Assembly (NCBI GenBank): GCA_002069785.1
Contig: MWCA01000012.1
Location: 1-64,000, forward strand
Reading direction: 5' to 3'
DNA length: 64,000 bases
Origin: Lentisphaerae bacterium ADurb.Bin242
GTDB taxonomy: Bacteria > Verrucomicrobiota > Lentisphaeria > Victivallales > UBA1829
Positions within the stretch are counted from its first letter, which is position 1. The number at the start of each line of letters is the position of its first letter. Of this stretch, positions 27,287-35,540 are shown piece after piece. A program made the position numbers and the translations under genes. The notes below the pieces were generated by a model. It was not told the origin of the DNA, did not search any database, and saw nothing but the letters and a program-made list of their open reading frames with translations.

Positions 27287-28723
27287 ATGCAGGAGCATTT
27301 TCCGGCATCCCTTCATTTCGTCGGCGTCGGCGGAATCGGGATGAGTGGTCTGGCGCAGATGGCCCGGTCCCTCGGACACGAGGTTTCGGGGAGCGACCGT
27401 GCGGTCGATTCCCCGGAAAACGCGGAGATATTCGACGCCTTGCGCGTTCAGGGCATCCGGCTGTATCCGCAGGACGGCTCCCGCTTCAAGGAGTCCGCCC
27501 TTCCCGATGCGCTGGTGTATTCCACCGCCATCGAGAGCGGCAACCCCGATTTCCGGGGCGCCGGAAGCGGAGTGCTCCGCCTTCACCGTTCCGAGGCCAT
27601 GGCGGAAGCGATCCGGGAACTCGACAGCGGCCATACGATCGCCGTGACCGGGACCTGCGGGAAGACCTCCGTCAGTGCATGGCTGGCGGAAGCGCTGGAT
27701 TTCCTCGGCGCGGAGCCGGGGGTGCTCACGGGCGGCCTGGTGAACGCTTTCCGTTCCCGCGGTTCCGCCGGAAATTACCGTCGGGGAAAGGGGCAGTATT
27801 TCGTGCTGGAGGCCGATGAAAGCGACAAAAGCCTGCTCAATTACTCTTCCGACAGCGGAATCGTGCTGAACATCGGGACCGATCACTATCCCCGGGAGGA
27901 GCTGGCGCAGGTCTTCGGTAAATTTCTCCAGTCCGCCGCCCGCCTTGCCGTCGTGGAGGAGGAAGCCTACCAGACGATCCTGACCCATTCCGGGCCGCTT
28001 CCCGAAGCCCTGCCGAAAGTGCTTTTCAGCATGAAGGCCGAGGGACCCGACACGCTGGACGGGCTCCGGGTGTTCCGCCTGGAAAAATACGAGTCCGGCC
28101 GCGACGGCCCGTTCGCGGTCATCAAGGACGCGCCCCGGCGTCTCCGTCTGCCCGGACCCGGTTTCCATAACGCGGCGAACGCGCTGGCGCTGTATGCGGA
28201 GCTGGTCACGCTCGGCTTCCAGGCCCCGGCGGTCCTGAATGCGCTGGAATCCTTTCATGGGGTCTGGCGGCGCTTCGATCCGGCCGGGAAAAACCGGAGA
28301 GGGGCGCTTTTCTTCGACGACTATGCGCATAACGTGGAAAAGATCGTCTCCTGCATCCGGGCCGGACGCGAACTGTCCTCCGGCCGGATCATTGCGCTGT
28401 TCCAGCCGCACGGCTACGGTCCGCTCGGCTTCATGCGTTCGGACCTCTTCCGGGCGCTGGAGGAGGTCCTGGGAAGGGAGGATGTGTTCGCCCTGCTGCC
28501 CGTGTATTACGCGGGAGGAACCAGCAGTTTCAAGCCGTCTTCCTTCGAGGTGGTGCGGGAATACCGGGAAACCGGACGGCACCGTTACCTGGCGCCCCTG
28601 AACCGGGACGAGGCGGCGGCATTTGTCCGGGACAATGCCCGGGAAGGGGACGTGGTCCTTGTGATGGGCGCGCGGGACAACTCGCTGTCGCAATGGACCC
28701 GCTTCCTGGCCGAAAATACGTGA
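27287..28723 (+). CDS. Mur ligase family enzyme, MurC-like but divergent
   Basis: MurC adds L-alanine to UDP-MurNAc. The 478-residue protein has the MurC/Mpl N-terminus (VGVGGIGMSGLAQMAR), a P loop reading GTCGKTS, LEADESDKSLL, and DDYAHN near residue 345. Canonical MurC has GTHGKTT and DDYAHHP. The His-to-Cys change and the missing second His mark it as a divergent paralog, so Mpl-like or another amide-ligase role is possible. A GAAAGAGG site precedes the ATG at 27287; an upstream in-frame TTG is less likely. It is flanked by non-wall genes. Confidence 0.72.
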   Translation: MQEHFPASLHFVGVGGIGMSGLAQMARSLGHEVSGSDRAVDSPENAEIFDALRVQGIRLYPQDGSRFKESALPDALVYSTAIESGNPDFRGAGSGVLRLHRSEAMAEAIRELDSGHTIAVTGTCGKTSVSAWLAEALDFLGAEPGVLTGGLVNAFRSRGSAGNYRRGKGQYFVLEADESDKSLLNYSSDSGIVLNIGTDHYPREELAQVFGKFLQSAARLAVVEEEAYQTILTHSGPLPEALPKVLFSMKAEGPDTLDGLRVFRLEKYESGRDGPFAVIKDAPRRLRLPGPGFHNAANALALYAELVTLGFQAPAVLNALESFHGVWRRFDPAGKNRRGALFFDDYAHNVEKIVSCIRAGRELSSGRIIALFQPHGYGPLGFMRSDLFRALEEVLGREDVFALLPVYYAGGTSSFKPSSFEVVREYRETGRHRYLAPLNRDEAAAFVRDNAREGDVVLVMGARDNSLSQWTRFLAENT

Positions 28724-28739
28724 AGGAAGGAAATTCGGA

Positions 28740-29537
28740 ATGGTGAAAATCTCTTGTTTCTTATCCGTGCTCTCCGGAATGCTGCTGACTCTCGGGCTTT
28801 CCGCCGCCAACGACTGCCGGATCGTCACTTCCGACGGGAGGGAGATCAAGACCTCCGCCGTGAACATCCGTCCGAACGGCGACCTGGAATACATCTCCGA
28901 GGACGGCAAGCTCAAGACCCGGATCGCCAAAGGACGCTACCGCTACGCCTGGATTCCCAAGCCGGCGCTGATCACGGAGGCCGATGCCAAGTTCAAGGAA
29001 GGACAGTGGAAGACCGCTTCGGAATTGTACCGCAAGGCCGGAGAGGACTACAAGCTCCTCGGATGGGATCTCTACTGCATGCGGATGGAAGCGGAATCGC
29101 TGATCCGGCAGGGGGAGAAGAAGGAGGCCGCCCGGAAGCTGGAAGCCATCCGCAATACCCGGCTCCAGAATCCGGCCCTGCTCACGGATCTCCTGTACGC
29201 CACGGATCTCCTGGCCGAACTGCTGATCGAACAGAAAAAATATGCCGAAGCCACGGTCCTTCTGGACAAACTTCTGAAATCGGACAATCCGGAGCTCGTT
29301 TTTTCCGCCTTCTTCAAGAAGGCTCTGATCCTCCAGGACAAGGGGAAGTTCCGGGACGCCGCCCTGACTTTCTACCAGACCGCTATGCTGTTTCCGAAAA
29401 GTCCGCGCCGTCCGGAAGCCCTGTACAAGTGCTGGGGACTCCTTTCCGACCTCAAAGACCCCTCCGCGGACAAGATCGCGGACCTGATGAAGAAAGAGTA
29501 TCCGGAAGACGCCCTGACCCGCCAGCTTCTCCGCTGA
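28740..29537 (+). CDS. exported TPR-like protein
   Basis: The 265-residue protein has a signal peptide (about residues 1-19, ending LGLSAAND). A short β region follows (RIVTSDGREIKTS), then helical repeats from about residue 75 onward (AKFKEGQWKTASELYRKAG and similar). That looks like tetratricopeptide-type repeats used for protein binding. The function is unknown. It follows the Mur-ligase-like gene by 16 bases and precedes the membrane glycosyltransferase-like gene by 31 bases, so these three may form one unit in the envelope. Confidence 0.7.
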   Translation: MVKISCFLSVLSGMLLTLGLSAANDCRIVTSDGREIKTSAVNIRPNGDLEYISEDGKLKTRIAKGRYRYAWIPKPALITEADAKFKEGQWKTASELYRKAGEDYKLLGWDLYCMRMEAESLIRQGEKKEAARKLEAIRNTRLQNPALLTDLLYATDLLAELLIEQKKYAEATVLLDKLLKSDNPELVFSAFFKKALILQDKGKFRDAALTFYQTAMLFPKSPRRPEALYKCWGLLSDLKDPSADKIADLMKKEYPEDALTRQLLR

Positions 29538-29568
29538 AAGAGAATCCCCAACCCCCAGGTGAGAAAAA

Positions 29569-31203
29569 GTGTTCAGTTCCCGAATTTCCCGAATCGCCTC
29601 CGGACATCCGTTCTGGTTTTGTTTCCTGACAACCGCCGTTCTGCTTTCACTGGGCGTCATCGGCACCGGGATCTGTAAACTGGACATCCGTTTCACCCTC
29701 ATGGTGGAGGACATGAGCCGGCACGGCATCGGACTGTTCGCCACCCTCAACGGCTGGGCCTATCCCGATTATCCGTCGCCGTATGTGATCGCCTCCTGGG
29801 TGACGTGCGGCTTCGGACGCTGGATCACCCTCTGGACCTTGACCCTTCCGACGATCCTGCTGGGGGCTTACTCCATTGCCATGACCCTGGTGATCGGCGA
29901 AAAACAGCGGAAAGGACTGGGCGTTTATGCGGCGGCGCTCTCCTTTTTTTCGTTTGAATACCTGTATGTCTTTTCCGGGTTCGGGATAGACACCCCCGTA
30001 TGTGCGGCCGGAGCCACAATGCTTTACCTCCTTCAGCACGGACGTGGCAGCGTCCGCCAGGCGATCGCCTTTTCCGCGCTTCTGATCTTCTGCTTTGTCA
30101 TCCGGGGGCCGATCGGGCTGCTGCTCCTGGGGGCGGCGTCCGGAGGTTTCCTCCTGACGCACGGATGGAAGAAAACGTTTGTTTTCGGCGCGACCGGAGC
30201 GGTTGTGCTGGCGGGATGCCTGGCGGGCGGATATTTCCTGATCCATGCCTTCGGAGGCGTGGAACTCTGGGAGGTTTTCATGGAATGGCAGGTTGGCAAG
30301 CGCATCGAGGGCGGCGACTATCTTTACTATTTCTTCAAAGTAATCCCCTCCCTTGCCCCGCTTTCGATCCCGATGATCGCGCTTCTTGTGTTCGGGCGCA
30401 AACGTCTTCTGGAACAACCCGTTTTCGGCTGGTTCGGGTATATCTTCCTGCCGATGATCCTGTTGAGCATTCCGGGCTGCAAGCACCTCCGCTACATCAC
30501 GCTGTGCATCCCCGCGATCGCGTTGACCGGCGCGTGGGGGATTCTGGAGGCGCTGGAGGGAAAATGGGGCGGCCGTCTGCGGGACGGGTTCCGCCTTCTG
30601 GACCGGGTGTTTCCGTGGCTGGGGATTCTGACGCTGATCGGAATGGTTCCGGTCGCGGTCTTCGCCCTGAAATGCGACACGCTTCCCTTCGGACACTGGG
30701 GGCTCGCCCTGGCTTGTTTGCTGTTGCTTGTTTTTTTCCGCAGGGAACGGAAGACGCCCCAATCGCACTGGCTCTGCCTCGGAGCGGTGTTCGGGGTCAT
30801 CTACATTCTGGGGGTCAATCCGCTGATCGCCGCCTACGAGAATTCCTCCGCCTTCGTCGCTTCGGTGGAAAAAATCCGGAAAGGCAAACTCTGCATGTAT
30901 GAGGTCGGCCCGGACCACGAGGCGCTCAAATACAAGGTCCTGATCCCGGCGGAGGAACGTGCAAGGATCGTATATATGCTGGACGAGCCGAATCCGGACG
31001 AACAGTACAACCGGATGTTTCCCACCGAAATTGTTTATGACGCCCTTCCGCTTTTGAAGCCGGAAGACATCGTGGTTCTCCGCAAGAGTAAACTCGAACC
31101 TCTGGGCGTCGTGGCCGATGACGTGGGGCGGAAGGTGGAAATCCTTTTGTCCGGGAATCTGGGACACCGCGAATATCTGGCTGTGAAGATTCTTCCGAAA
31201 TGA
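29569..31203 (+). CDS. membrane protein of the ArnT/PMT glycosyltransferase type
   Basis: The 544-residue protein has about eleven hydrophobic segments in its first 430 residues and a soluble C-terminal region of about 110 residues. The early loop contains DIRFTLMVEDMSRHG and a WAYPDYPSPYVIASW segment, in the position of the acidic catalytic loop of GT39/GT83 polyprenyl-sugar transferases. I infer transfer of a sugar from a lipid carrier outside the membrane, but a role as an O-antigen or other membrane protein is possible. The start is GTG at 29569 after an AGGTGAG site. A strong bidirectional terminator follows. Confidence 0.65.
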   Translation: MFSSRISRIASGHPFWFCFLTTAVLLSLGVIGTGICKLDIRFTLMVEDMSRHGIGLFATLNGWAYPDYPSPYVIASWVTCGFGRWITLWTLTLPTILLGAYSIAMTLVIGEKQRKGLGVYAAALSFFSFEYLYVFSGFGIDTPVCAAGATMLYLLQHGRGSVRQAIAFSALLIFCFVIRGPIGLLLLGAASGGFLLTHGWKKTFVFGATGAVVLAGCLAGGYFLIHAFGGVELWEVFMEWQVGKRIEGGDYLYYFFKVIPSLAPLSIPMIALLVFGRKRLLEQPVFGWFGYIFLPMILLSIPGCKHLRYITLCIPAIALTGAWGILEALEGKWGGRLRDGFRLLDRVFPWLGILTLIGMVPVAVFALKCDTLPFGHWGLALACLLLLVFFRRERKTPQSHWLCLGAVFGVIYILGVNPLIAAYENSSAFVASVEKIRKGKLCMYEVGPDHEALKYKVLIPAEERARIVYMLDEPNPDEQYNRMFPTEIVYDALPLLKPEDIVVLRKSKLEPLGVVADDVGRKVEILLSGNLGHREYLAVKILPK

Positions 31204-31218
31204 CGCGGCCCGCATGAA

Positions 31219-31252
31219 AAAAGCCGCGTCCGGAGAAGGGAACGCGGCTTTT
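31219..31252. terminator. strong bidirectional terminator
   Basis: The arms 31219-31229 and 31242-31252 form a perfect 11-bp stem (AAAAGCCGCGT with its complement) and a 12-base loop. The A and T runs in the arms give a U tract on either strand. It lies between two convergent genes, so it should serve both. Confidence 0.88.
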
Positions 31253-31269
31253 GGAAGTGGTTTGAAACT

Positions 31270-32004
31270 TTACTCTTCCTGATCGAAATCCTCGTTCGGA
31301 CGGAATTTCTTTTTCCGGTCATCGTTTTTTATCGGCGGACGGCGCGGGCGGTCGCCGTCACGGAAATCCTTGTGGAACTTGTCGTTCTTCTTGAAGTCGC
31401 GGCGGCGCGGCTTTTCGCCGAACATGCCGTTGTCAAAACTGTCGTTTTTCCGGCCGAAATGGCCTCCCTCGCCCTCCTTCCGCCCGGGGTCGAAATCCCG
31501 TCGCGGGGGGCGGTTCTCGAATCCGCCTTCGCGGTCGTTGTTCAAGTCCCTTCGCGGGGGCCTGTTTTCGAATCCGCCGCCGCGGTCGTTGCTGAACTCC
31601 CGTCGGGGAGGACGGTTCTCGAATCCGCCGCGGTCATTGCTGAACTCCCGTCGGGACGGGCGGTTCTCGAATCCGCCGCGGTCATTGCTGAACTCCCGTC
31701 GGGACGGGCGGTTTTCGAATCCGCCGCGGGGATTGCCGGAATCTCTTTGCGGCGGCCGGTCGGTTCTTTCTCTGGATTCATTGACCCGGAGACTTCTGCC
31801 TCCGATATCTTTTCCGTTCAGTGCTTCGATTGCTTTGTCTGCGTCGGCGTCTTCCATCTGGACAAAACCATAGCCAAGGGGGCGTCCGGTTTCACGATCT
31901 GTCTTGATTCTGGCTCCGAAGACCTGGCCGAACTGGGCAAACAGATCCTTGAGCTCGTTCTCGGTCGTTGCATACGGCAGGTTGCCGACATACACACTCT
32001 TCAT
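31270..32004 (-). CDS. RRM RNA-binding protein with repetitive Arg/Gly/Asn tail
   Basis: The 244-residue cytoplasmic protein has one RRM domain (residues 1-75) with RNP2 VYVGNL and RNP1 GYGFVQM, like the Rbp proteins of cyanobacteria and many other bacteria. From residue 94 to 170 it carries five near-copies of a 16-residue unit (GGFENRPSRREFSNDR-like). The rest is a very Arg/Lys/Asp-rich tail. The unit pattern suggests a disordered, RNA-clustering region. An AAGGA site lies before the ATG at 32004. The 5' leader contains a perfect 9-bp hairpin at 32128-32151. Confidence 0.9.
   Translation of the reverse strand: MKSVYVGNLPYATTENELKDLFAQFGQVFGARIKTDRETGRPLGYGFVQMEDADADKAIEALNGKDIGGRSLRVNESRERTDRPPQRDSGNPRGGFENRPSRREFSNDRGGFENRPSRREFSNDRGGFENRPPRREFSNDRGGGFENRPPRRDLNNDREGGFENRPPRRDFDPGRKEGEGGHFGRKNDSFDNGMFGEKPRRRDFKKNDKFHKDFRDGDRPRRPPIKNDDRKKKFRPNEDFDQEE
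31495..31725 (-). repeat. tandem 48-bp coding repeat in the RRM gene tail
   Basis: Five units of 48 bases or slightly more encode residues 94-170. The first two are nearly identical and the later ones diverge (REFSNDR to RDLNNDR to RDFDPGR). Recent slippage or recombination can change the copy number. Confidence 0.85.
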
Positions 32005-32127
32005 AATTGACGTTCCTTCATTTTCTCCTTGCCCGGCCGGTTCCCTTTCCGTTGTTTGTGAAAACCGGACATAGGCGTTCTTTCCGATGCAGCGCATCCG
32101 TCTTGTCCAAATCGTTCAATCCGCTGT

Positions 32128-32151
32128 GCGTTTCCATACCTGTGGAAACGC
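32128..32151. ncRNA. hairpin in the leader of the RRM gene
   Basis: The perfect 9-bp stem gcgtttcca / tggaaacgc has a 6-base loop and lies about 125 bases upstream of the RRM start. No T run follows on either strand, so it is not a terminator. It sits inside the 367-bp gap between the divergent RRM and GH16 genes, where no gene is seen. RRM leaders in other bacteria are often cold-regulated, so a role in mRNA control is possible but unproven. Confidence 0.5.
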
Positions 32152-32250
32152 CGCAAATATCCCAGCAGTTCTAAAATAATACAGGAAGGAAAGATTGCAA
32201 TTGCTTTTTTCAAAAAAAAACATTTTTTTTAGTTTTTTTGCGACAAGCTC

Positions 32251-32278
32251 TTGATTTTTATAAATTTTCTATTATAAT
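32251..32278 (+). promoter_or_regulatory. promoter of the GH16 operon
   Basis: TTGATT and a perfect TATAAT are 16 bases apart in an AT-rich stretch. The expected start, near 32285, falls inside the inverted repeat at 32281-32309. Transcription would run into the GH16, GntR and prepilin genes. Confidence 0.65.
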
Positions 32279-32280
32279 AA

Positions 32281-32309
32281 TTTCTGCAAGGTGCAACAAC
32301 ACGCAGAAA
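32281..32309. promoter_or_regulatory. candidate operator (inverted repeat)
   Basis: Arms tttctgc and gcagaaa are separated by 15 bases just downstream of the -10 box. A repressor here would block start-up. The GntR-type gene of the same operon is the natural candidate binder. Confidence 0.35.
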
Positions 32310-32371
32310 ATAAAATATCAGAAAAAGCCGGATGAATTCTCATTCGGCAGGATTTCAGAGGAAGTCATCAC

Positions 32372-33184
32372 ATGCATGCGCACAAAGAAAGTCTTCTGCC
32401 GGAAAACAAGTCATGGAAACTGATTTGGAATGATGAATTTGACGGAAAAGTCCTTGATGACACCAAATGGATGTATCGCCGGGGAATCATGCAGAAAATG
32501 CATCCGGGGTTATGTTTTGACGGTGCAGAACCGGACGGTCACAGCCATCTTCTTTTGAAGCTGGGAAAAGAAAACAACAGGTTCTGTTCTCCGCAGCTTC
32601 AGACGGGAGAAAATTTCATGGACCGCGCCCCGCTAAAAAGCAACGATCCGTTTCACTGGAAATTTCAGTGGCCGATCGCGGAACTGTGCATTCCGAAGTT
32701 CATGCACCGCTACGGATATTATGAAATCCGCTGCAAATTTCAGACGAAACCGGGATGGTGGTCCGCATTCTGGCTGCAATCTCCCATCAACGGTGCCTTG
32801 CCGAATCCCGGAGAGGCGGGAGTCGAAGTGGACATCATGGAGAACTTCACGCGCGACGGCAAGTTCTCCCACAATCTGCATTGGAACGGCTACGGCAAAG
32901 ATTATAAGGGGACGGGCTCCGGTCCCCGTTTCCATAAGAAGGATCCGAACGGATTCCATGTGTATGGCGTCGACTGGAATAAAGATGGATACCTGTTTTA
33001 TGTCGACGGTGTCGAATCCTGGCGTTTCAATGAAGTGGTGTCGCACCGCGACCAGTTCATTTATGTTTCCACGGAGTGCATCGGATATCGCCAGGCCGGA
33101 AAGGCGTGCGGCGAACTGGTCGATTCTTCGGTGGGAGACAGTTTCACGGTTGATTACATAAGAGTGTTTGATGAAGTAAAATAA
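32372..33184 (+). CDS. GH16 glycoside hydrolase
   Basis: The 270-residue protein has the GH16 catalytic motif GVEVDIMENF, with Glu152 as nucleophile, Asp154 assisting and Glu157 as acid/base. WSAFWLQSP and the closing DYIRVFDEV fit the β-jelly-roll fold. Family members cut β-glucans, agar, carrageenan and similar polymers; the exact substrate cannot be read here. There is no signal peptide, which is unusual for an enzyme acting on large polymers, unless the substrate is imported. It is first in locus A, followed by its probable regulator after 12 bases. Confidence 0.88.
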   Translation: MHAHKESLLPENKSWKLIWNDEFDGKVLDDTKWMYRRGIMQKMHPGLCFDGAEPDGHSHLLLKLGKENNRFCSPQLQTGENFMDRAPLKSNDPFHWKFQWPIAELCIPKFMHRYGYYEIRCKFQTKPGWWSAFWLQSPINGALPNPGEAGVEVDIMENFTRDGKFSHNLHWNGYGKDYKGTGSGPRFHKKDPNGFHVYGVDWNKDGYLFYVDGVESWRFNEVVSHRDQFIYVSTECIGYRQAGKACGELVDSSVGDSFTVDYIRVFDEVK

Positions 33185-33196
33185 CAGGATCTCTCC

Positions 33197-34621
33197 ATGA
33201 ATAAAAGAATACTGAATGATCTTGAAACGGAACAGGCCGACAGGGTCTGCAACCATATCGTTCAAGATATAACTGAAAAAATCAGCCGGGGAATCCTTTG
33301 TCCGGGCATGAAGCTTTTATCGGAGCGGAAGCTGTGTGATTTTTACAACACCGACGCCTATAATATCCGCAAGGCAATCCAGCAGCTGAAGAAAACGGGA
33401 CATCTGCATTCCGTCCCGAAGTTCGGCGTGTTTATCTCTGAAACCGCCCTCAGCAGCAAATTATACTCCGCACGGGGAAGTATTGCTCCGGATATTCATA
33501 TCGACAAACTCCGCTTTGAGACGCTCAGTAACCTGTCGCTCCAGAAGAAGGTATGGAATCTATGCTGCAAGAGTTTCAAAGACGTCATCGCATCCGGTGA
33601 TGTGGAAATGGTTTACCGTAACGATCGTGTGATTCTCGAAGAAGGTGACGTAATCGAATATGGAAGCCTGTATCAGAACTATTACCTTCATCAGAATAAA
33701 CTGCTCAGGCTCCGGGAATGCTTTCCCGGCATCTCGCCGGAAATAGAGAAATTTTCATACGGGAACGCGCTGCCCTTCTATTATGCGGTCCCTGTCCTTC
33801 TTTACAATATCGACCTTCTGAACAAATTGGGATTCCGGAAGCCGGACTATAAGAACTATGCGGAACAGATGAAGTTTTGCGGAGAAGTCACCACGGCAAC
33901 GGCGCGAACGCCGGGAATGCAACTGCCGCAGACGGCTCAAATCCCCATGCTGTATCTGGGAAATCTTCTGCAGGAGTTCCTGGTCGAACTTCATAGCGGA
34001 AATGTTTCAGAAAAAACTTTTGCGAGGAAATACCGTAATTCCCTGCAGGAATTCACTCTTTTCTGGGTAAGGAATCAAATTAGTTTCCGCTGGGGGCTTC
34101 TGGAGAATTATTTCAATTTCATCGCCGGAAAAATGCCGTTATTCTTCAGTCTCAGCACGGATTACATTTTTCTCAATGACAGATGTCCGCCGTTTGCCTA
34201 TGGCTGCTCAAGCATGTTTGCTATCGATGAAAGCGCCCCGAGAATTTATTCGCTGCTCAGCATCAATTCGGAAACCCTCAGCCCGATAGAAAGTCTCCGG
34301 CTTATCCTGCTGATGCGCGAACAGAACATTCAACGGGCTCTGGGGGCCATTGGAAATTTTCCCATCCGAAACGAAGACCGTTGCGACATGCCCCAGAATT
34401 TTGATGATCTTTCCGGCAAGGCAAAGGAATCTTTTTTCATCTTTGAGAATCACGATCATTACTATGTCTCGATGAATATCATCAACAAGGAACTGCTGAA
34501 CATGATCCAGAATCATAAATCCGCGGATTCCGCGCTTCATGACATCTACCGTTATTCCCGTGTATATTTTCATATGGCGGAAATCAATAGAAACCAAAAA
34601 AAAAGCGGAGAAAGGAAGTGA
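33197..34621 (+). CDS. GntR-type regulator fused to a solute-binding-like domain
   Basis: The N-terminus (residues 10-75) is a GntR winged helix ([19 protein letters not shown], then [16 protein letters not shown]). The next ~370 residues show features of family 1 extracellular solute-binding proteins: [14 protein letters not shown] and an aromatic-rich two-lobe body. There is no signal peptide, so the domain acts in the cytoplasm as a sensor. I infer it binds a glycan fragment produced by the GH16 enzyme. Most GntR regulators carry FadR, HutC or MocR effectors; this one does not. The region is AT-rich next to neighbouring core genes. Confidence 0.8.
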   Translation: MNKRILNDLETEQADRVCNHIVQDITEKISRGILCPGMKLLSERKLCDFYNTDAYNIRKAIQQLKKTGHLHSVPKFGVFISETALSSKLYSARGSIAPDIHIDKLRFETLSNLSLQKKVWNLCCKSFKDVIASGDVEMVYRNDRVILEEGDVIEYGSLYQNYYLHQNKLLRLRECFPGISPEIEKFSYGNALPFYYAVPVLLYNIDLLNKLGFRKPDYKNYAEQMKFCGEVTTATARTPGMQLPQTAQIPMLYLGNLLQEFLVELHSGNVSEKTFARKYRNSLQEFTLFWVRNQISFRWGLLENYFNFIAGKMPLFFSLSTDYIFLNDRCPPFAYGCSSMFAIDESAPRIYSLLSINSETLSPIESLRLILLMREQNIQRALGAIGNFPIRNEDRCDMPQNFDDLSGKAKESFFIFENHDHYYVSMNIINKELLNMIQNHKSADSALHDIYRYSRVYFHMAEINRNQKKSGERK

Positions 34622-34625
34622 AACC

Positions 34626-35390
34626 ATGAGACCGGAGACAGGATGCAAAAGACAAAAGCATGCAGGGCGTTTTATTCAACGCTTATTTACATTGATAGAA
34701 CTTCTCATCGTTATTTCTGTTATTGCGATCCTGGCGGGAATGCTGCTGCCGGCATTGAGCAAAGCAAAACAGACCGCCCAGAAAATATTCTGTCTGTCGA
34801 ATATAAAGCAGGTTAACTTTGTCGCCATGGGATATGCGGATGTTTATAAATGGATCCTTCCTTGCGACGCCATCAACGTTAAAAACACGGGAACGACCTG
34901 GGATAACTGGATCAGGGATGAACTGAATAAACCGCTGAATTCATACCTTGGAATTTTGAAGTGTCCCGCCGAACTGCCATCAGGAACCGACGCGTACGGA
35001 AACTGGTTCGGAGTCGCGCAACCCCATTTTGGAATCAATCTGTATCTTTCGGGAGGAAAAAGCTATGCCGATTCGGGATATATCATGCATACAACGAAAA
35101 TGCTTACAAGACCGTCAGGCTGTGTGACGTTCGGAGAAAATTTCTATATGAATAAAAAAGCGATCAACGGGATTGCCGCGGCAGCCTTTCGTCATAACAA
35201 TAGCTCCTACAGCATAAAAAATTCCTATGCTGCCTTTCCTTATTCCACAGTCATGAGTGCCGCGTATGCCGACGGACATGCGGAATCCGTAAGCAAACGC
35301 TATGTTTTCTCTTTTGCCAACGCATCGGGAAAGGTCGAAGGGTGGCTGATGAGCAACTACGATTATTATGCAGGGCAGAAATTCCAATGA
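34626..35390 (+). CDS. prepilin-type N-methylation protein (locus A)
   Basis: The 254-residue protein has a type IV prepilin N-terminus: a basic leader ending in [19 protein letters not shown], then NAL-like helix residues ([11 protein letters not shown]). The processing site is FTLIEL, with Phe as the mature first residue. A YADGHAE motif near the C-terminus resembles the H-X9-DG processing-associated motif, but the matching His lies much further upstream than nine residues. Role unknown; it is probably an envelope pseudopilin that works with the exported hydrolases. It starts 5 bases after the GntR stop, so it is cotranscribed. Confidence 0.85.
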   Translation: MRPETGCKRQKHAGRFIQRLFTLIELLIVISVIAILAGMLLPALSKAKQTAQKIFCLSNIKQVNFVAMGYADVYKWILPCDAINVKNTGTTWDNWIRDELNKPLNSYLGILKCPAELPSGTDAYGNWFGVAQPHFGINLYLSGGKSYADSGYIMHTTKMLTRPSGCVTFGENFYMNKKAINGIAAAAFRHNNSSYSIKNSYAAFPYSTVMSAAYADGHAESVSKRYVFSFANASGKVEGWLMSNYDYYAGQKFQ

Positions 35391-35540
35391 TATAAAAACC
35401 AAAAGGAGAAAAGAAAATTTATCCTGGACTGGTGACTGGGCATGGCTGGGGGGAAAAAAAGCGTGAATTCGAACTTCTTCCTCTTGATGAGTTCATCAGA
35501 AGAAATAGAAAATAAAATGGAGAAACAGAAAGGATTTTCC

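Noticed and set aside
31495..31725. CRISPR-like regular repeats
   Set aside because: The units are in-frame coding repeats of an RNA-binding protein with no unique spacers.
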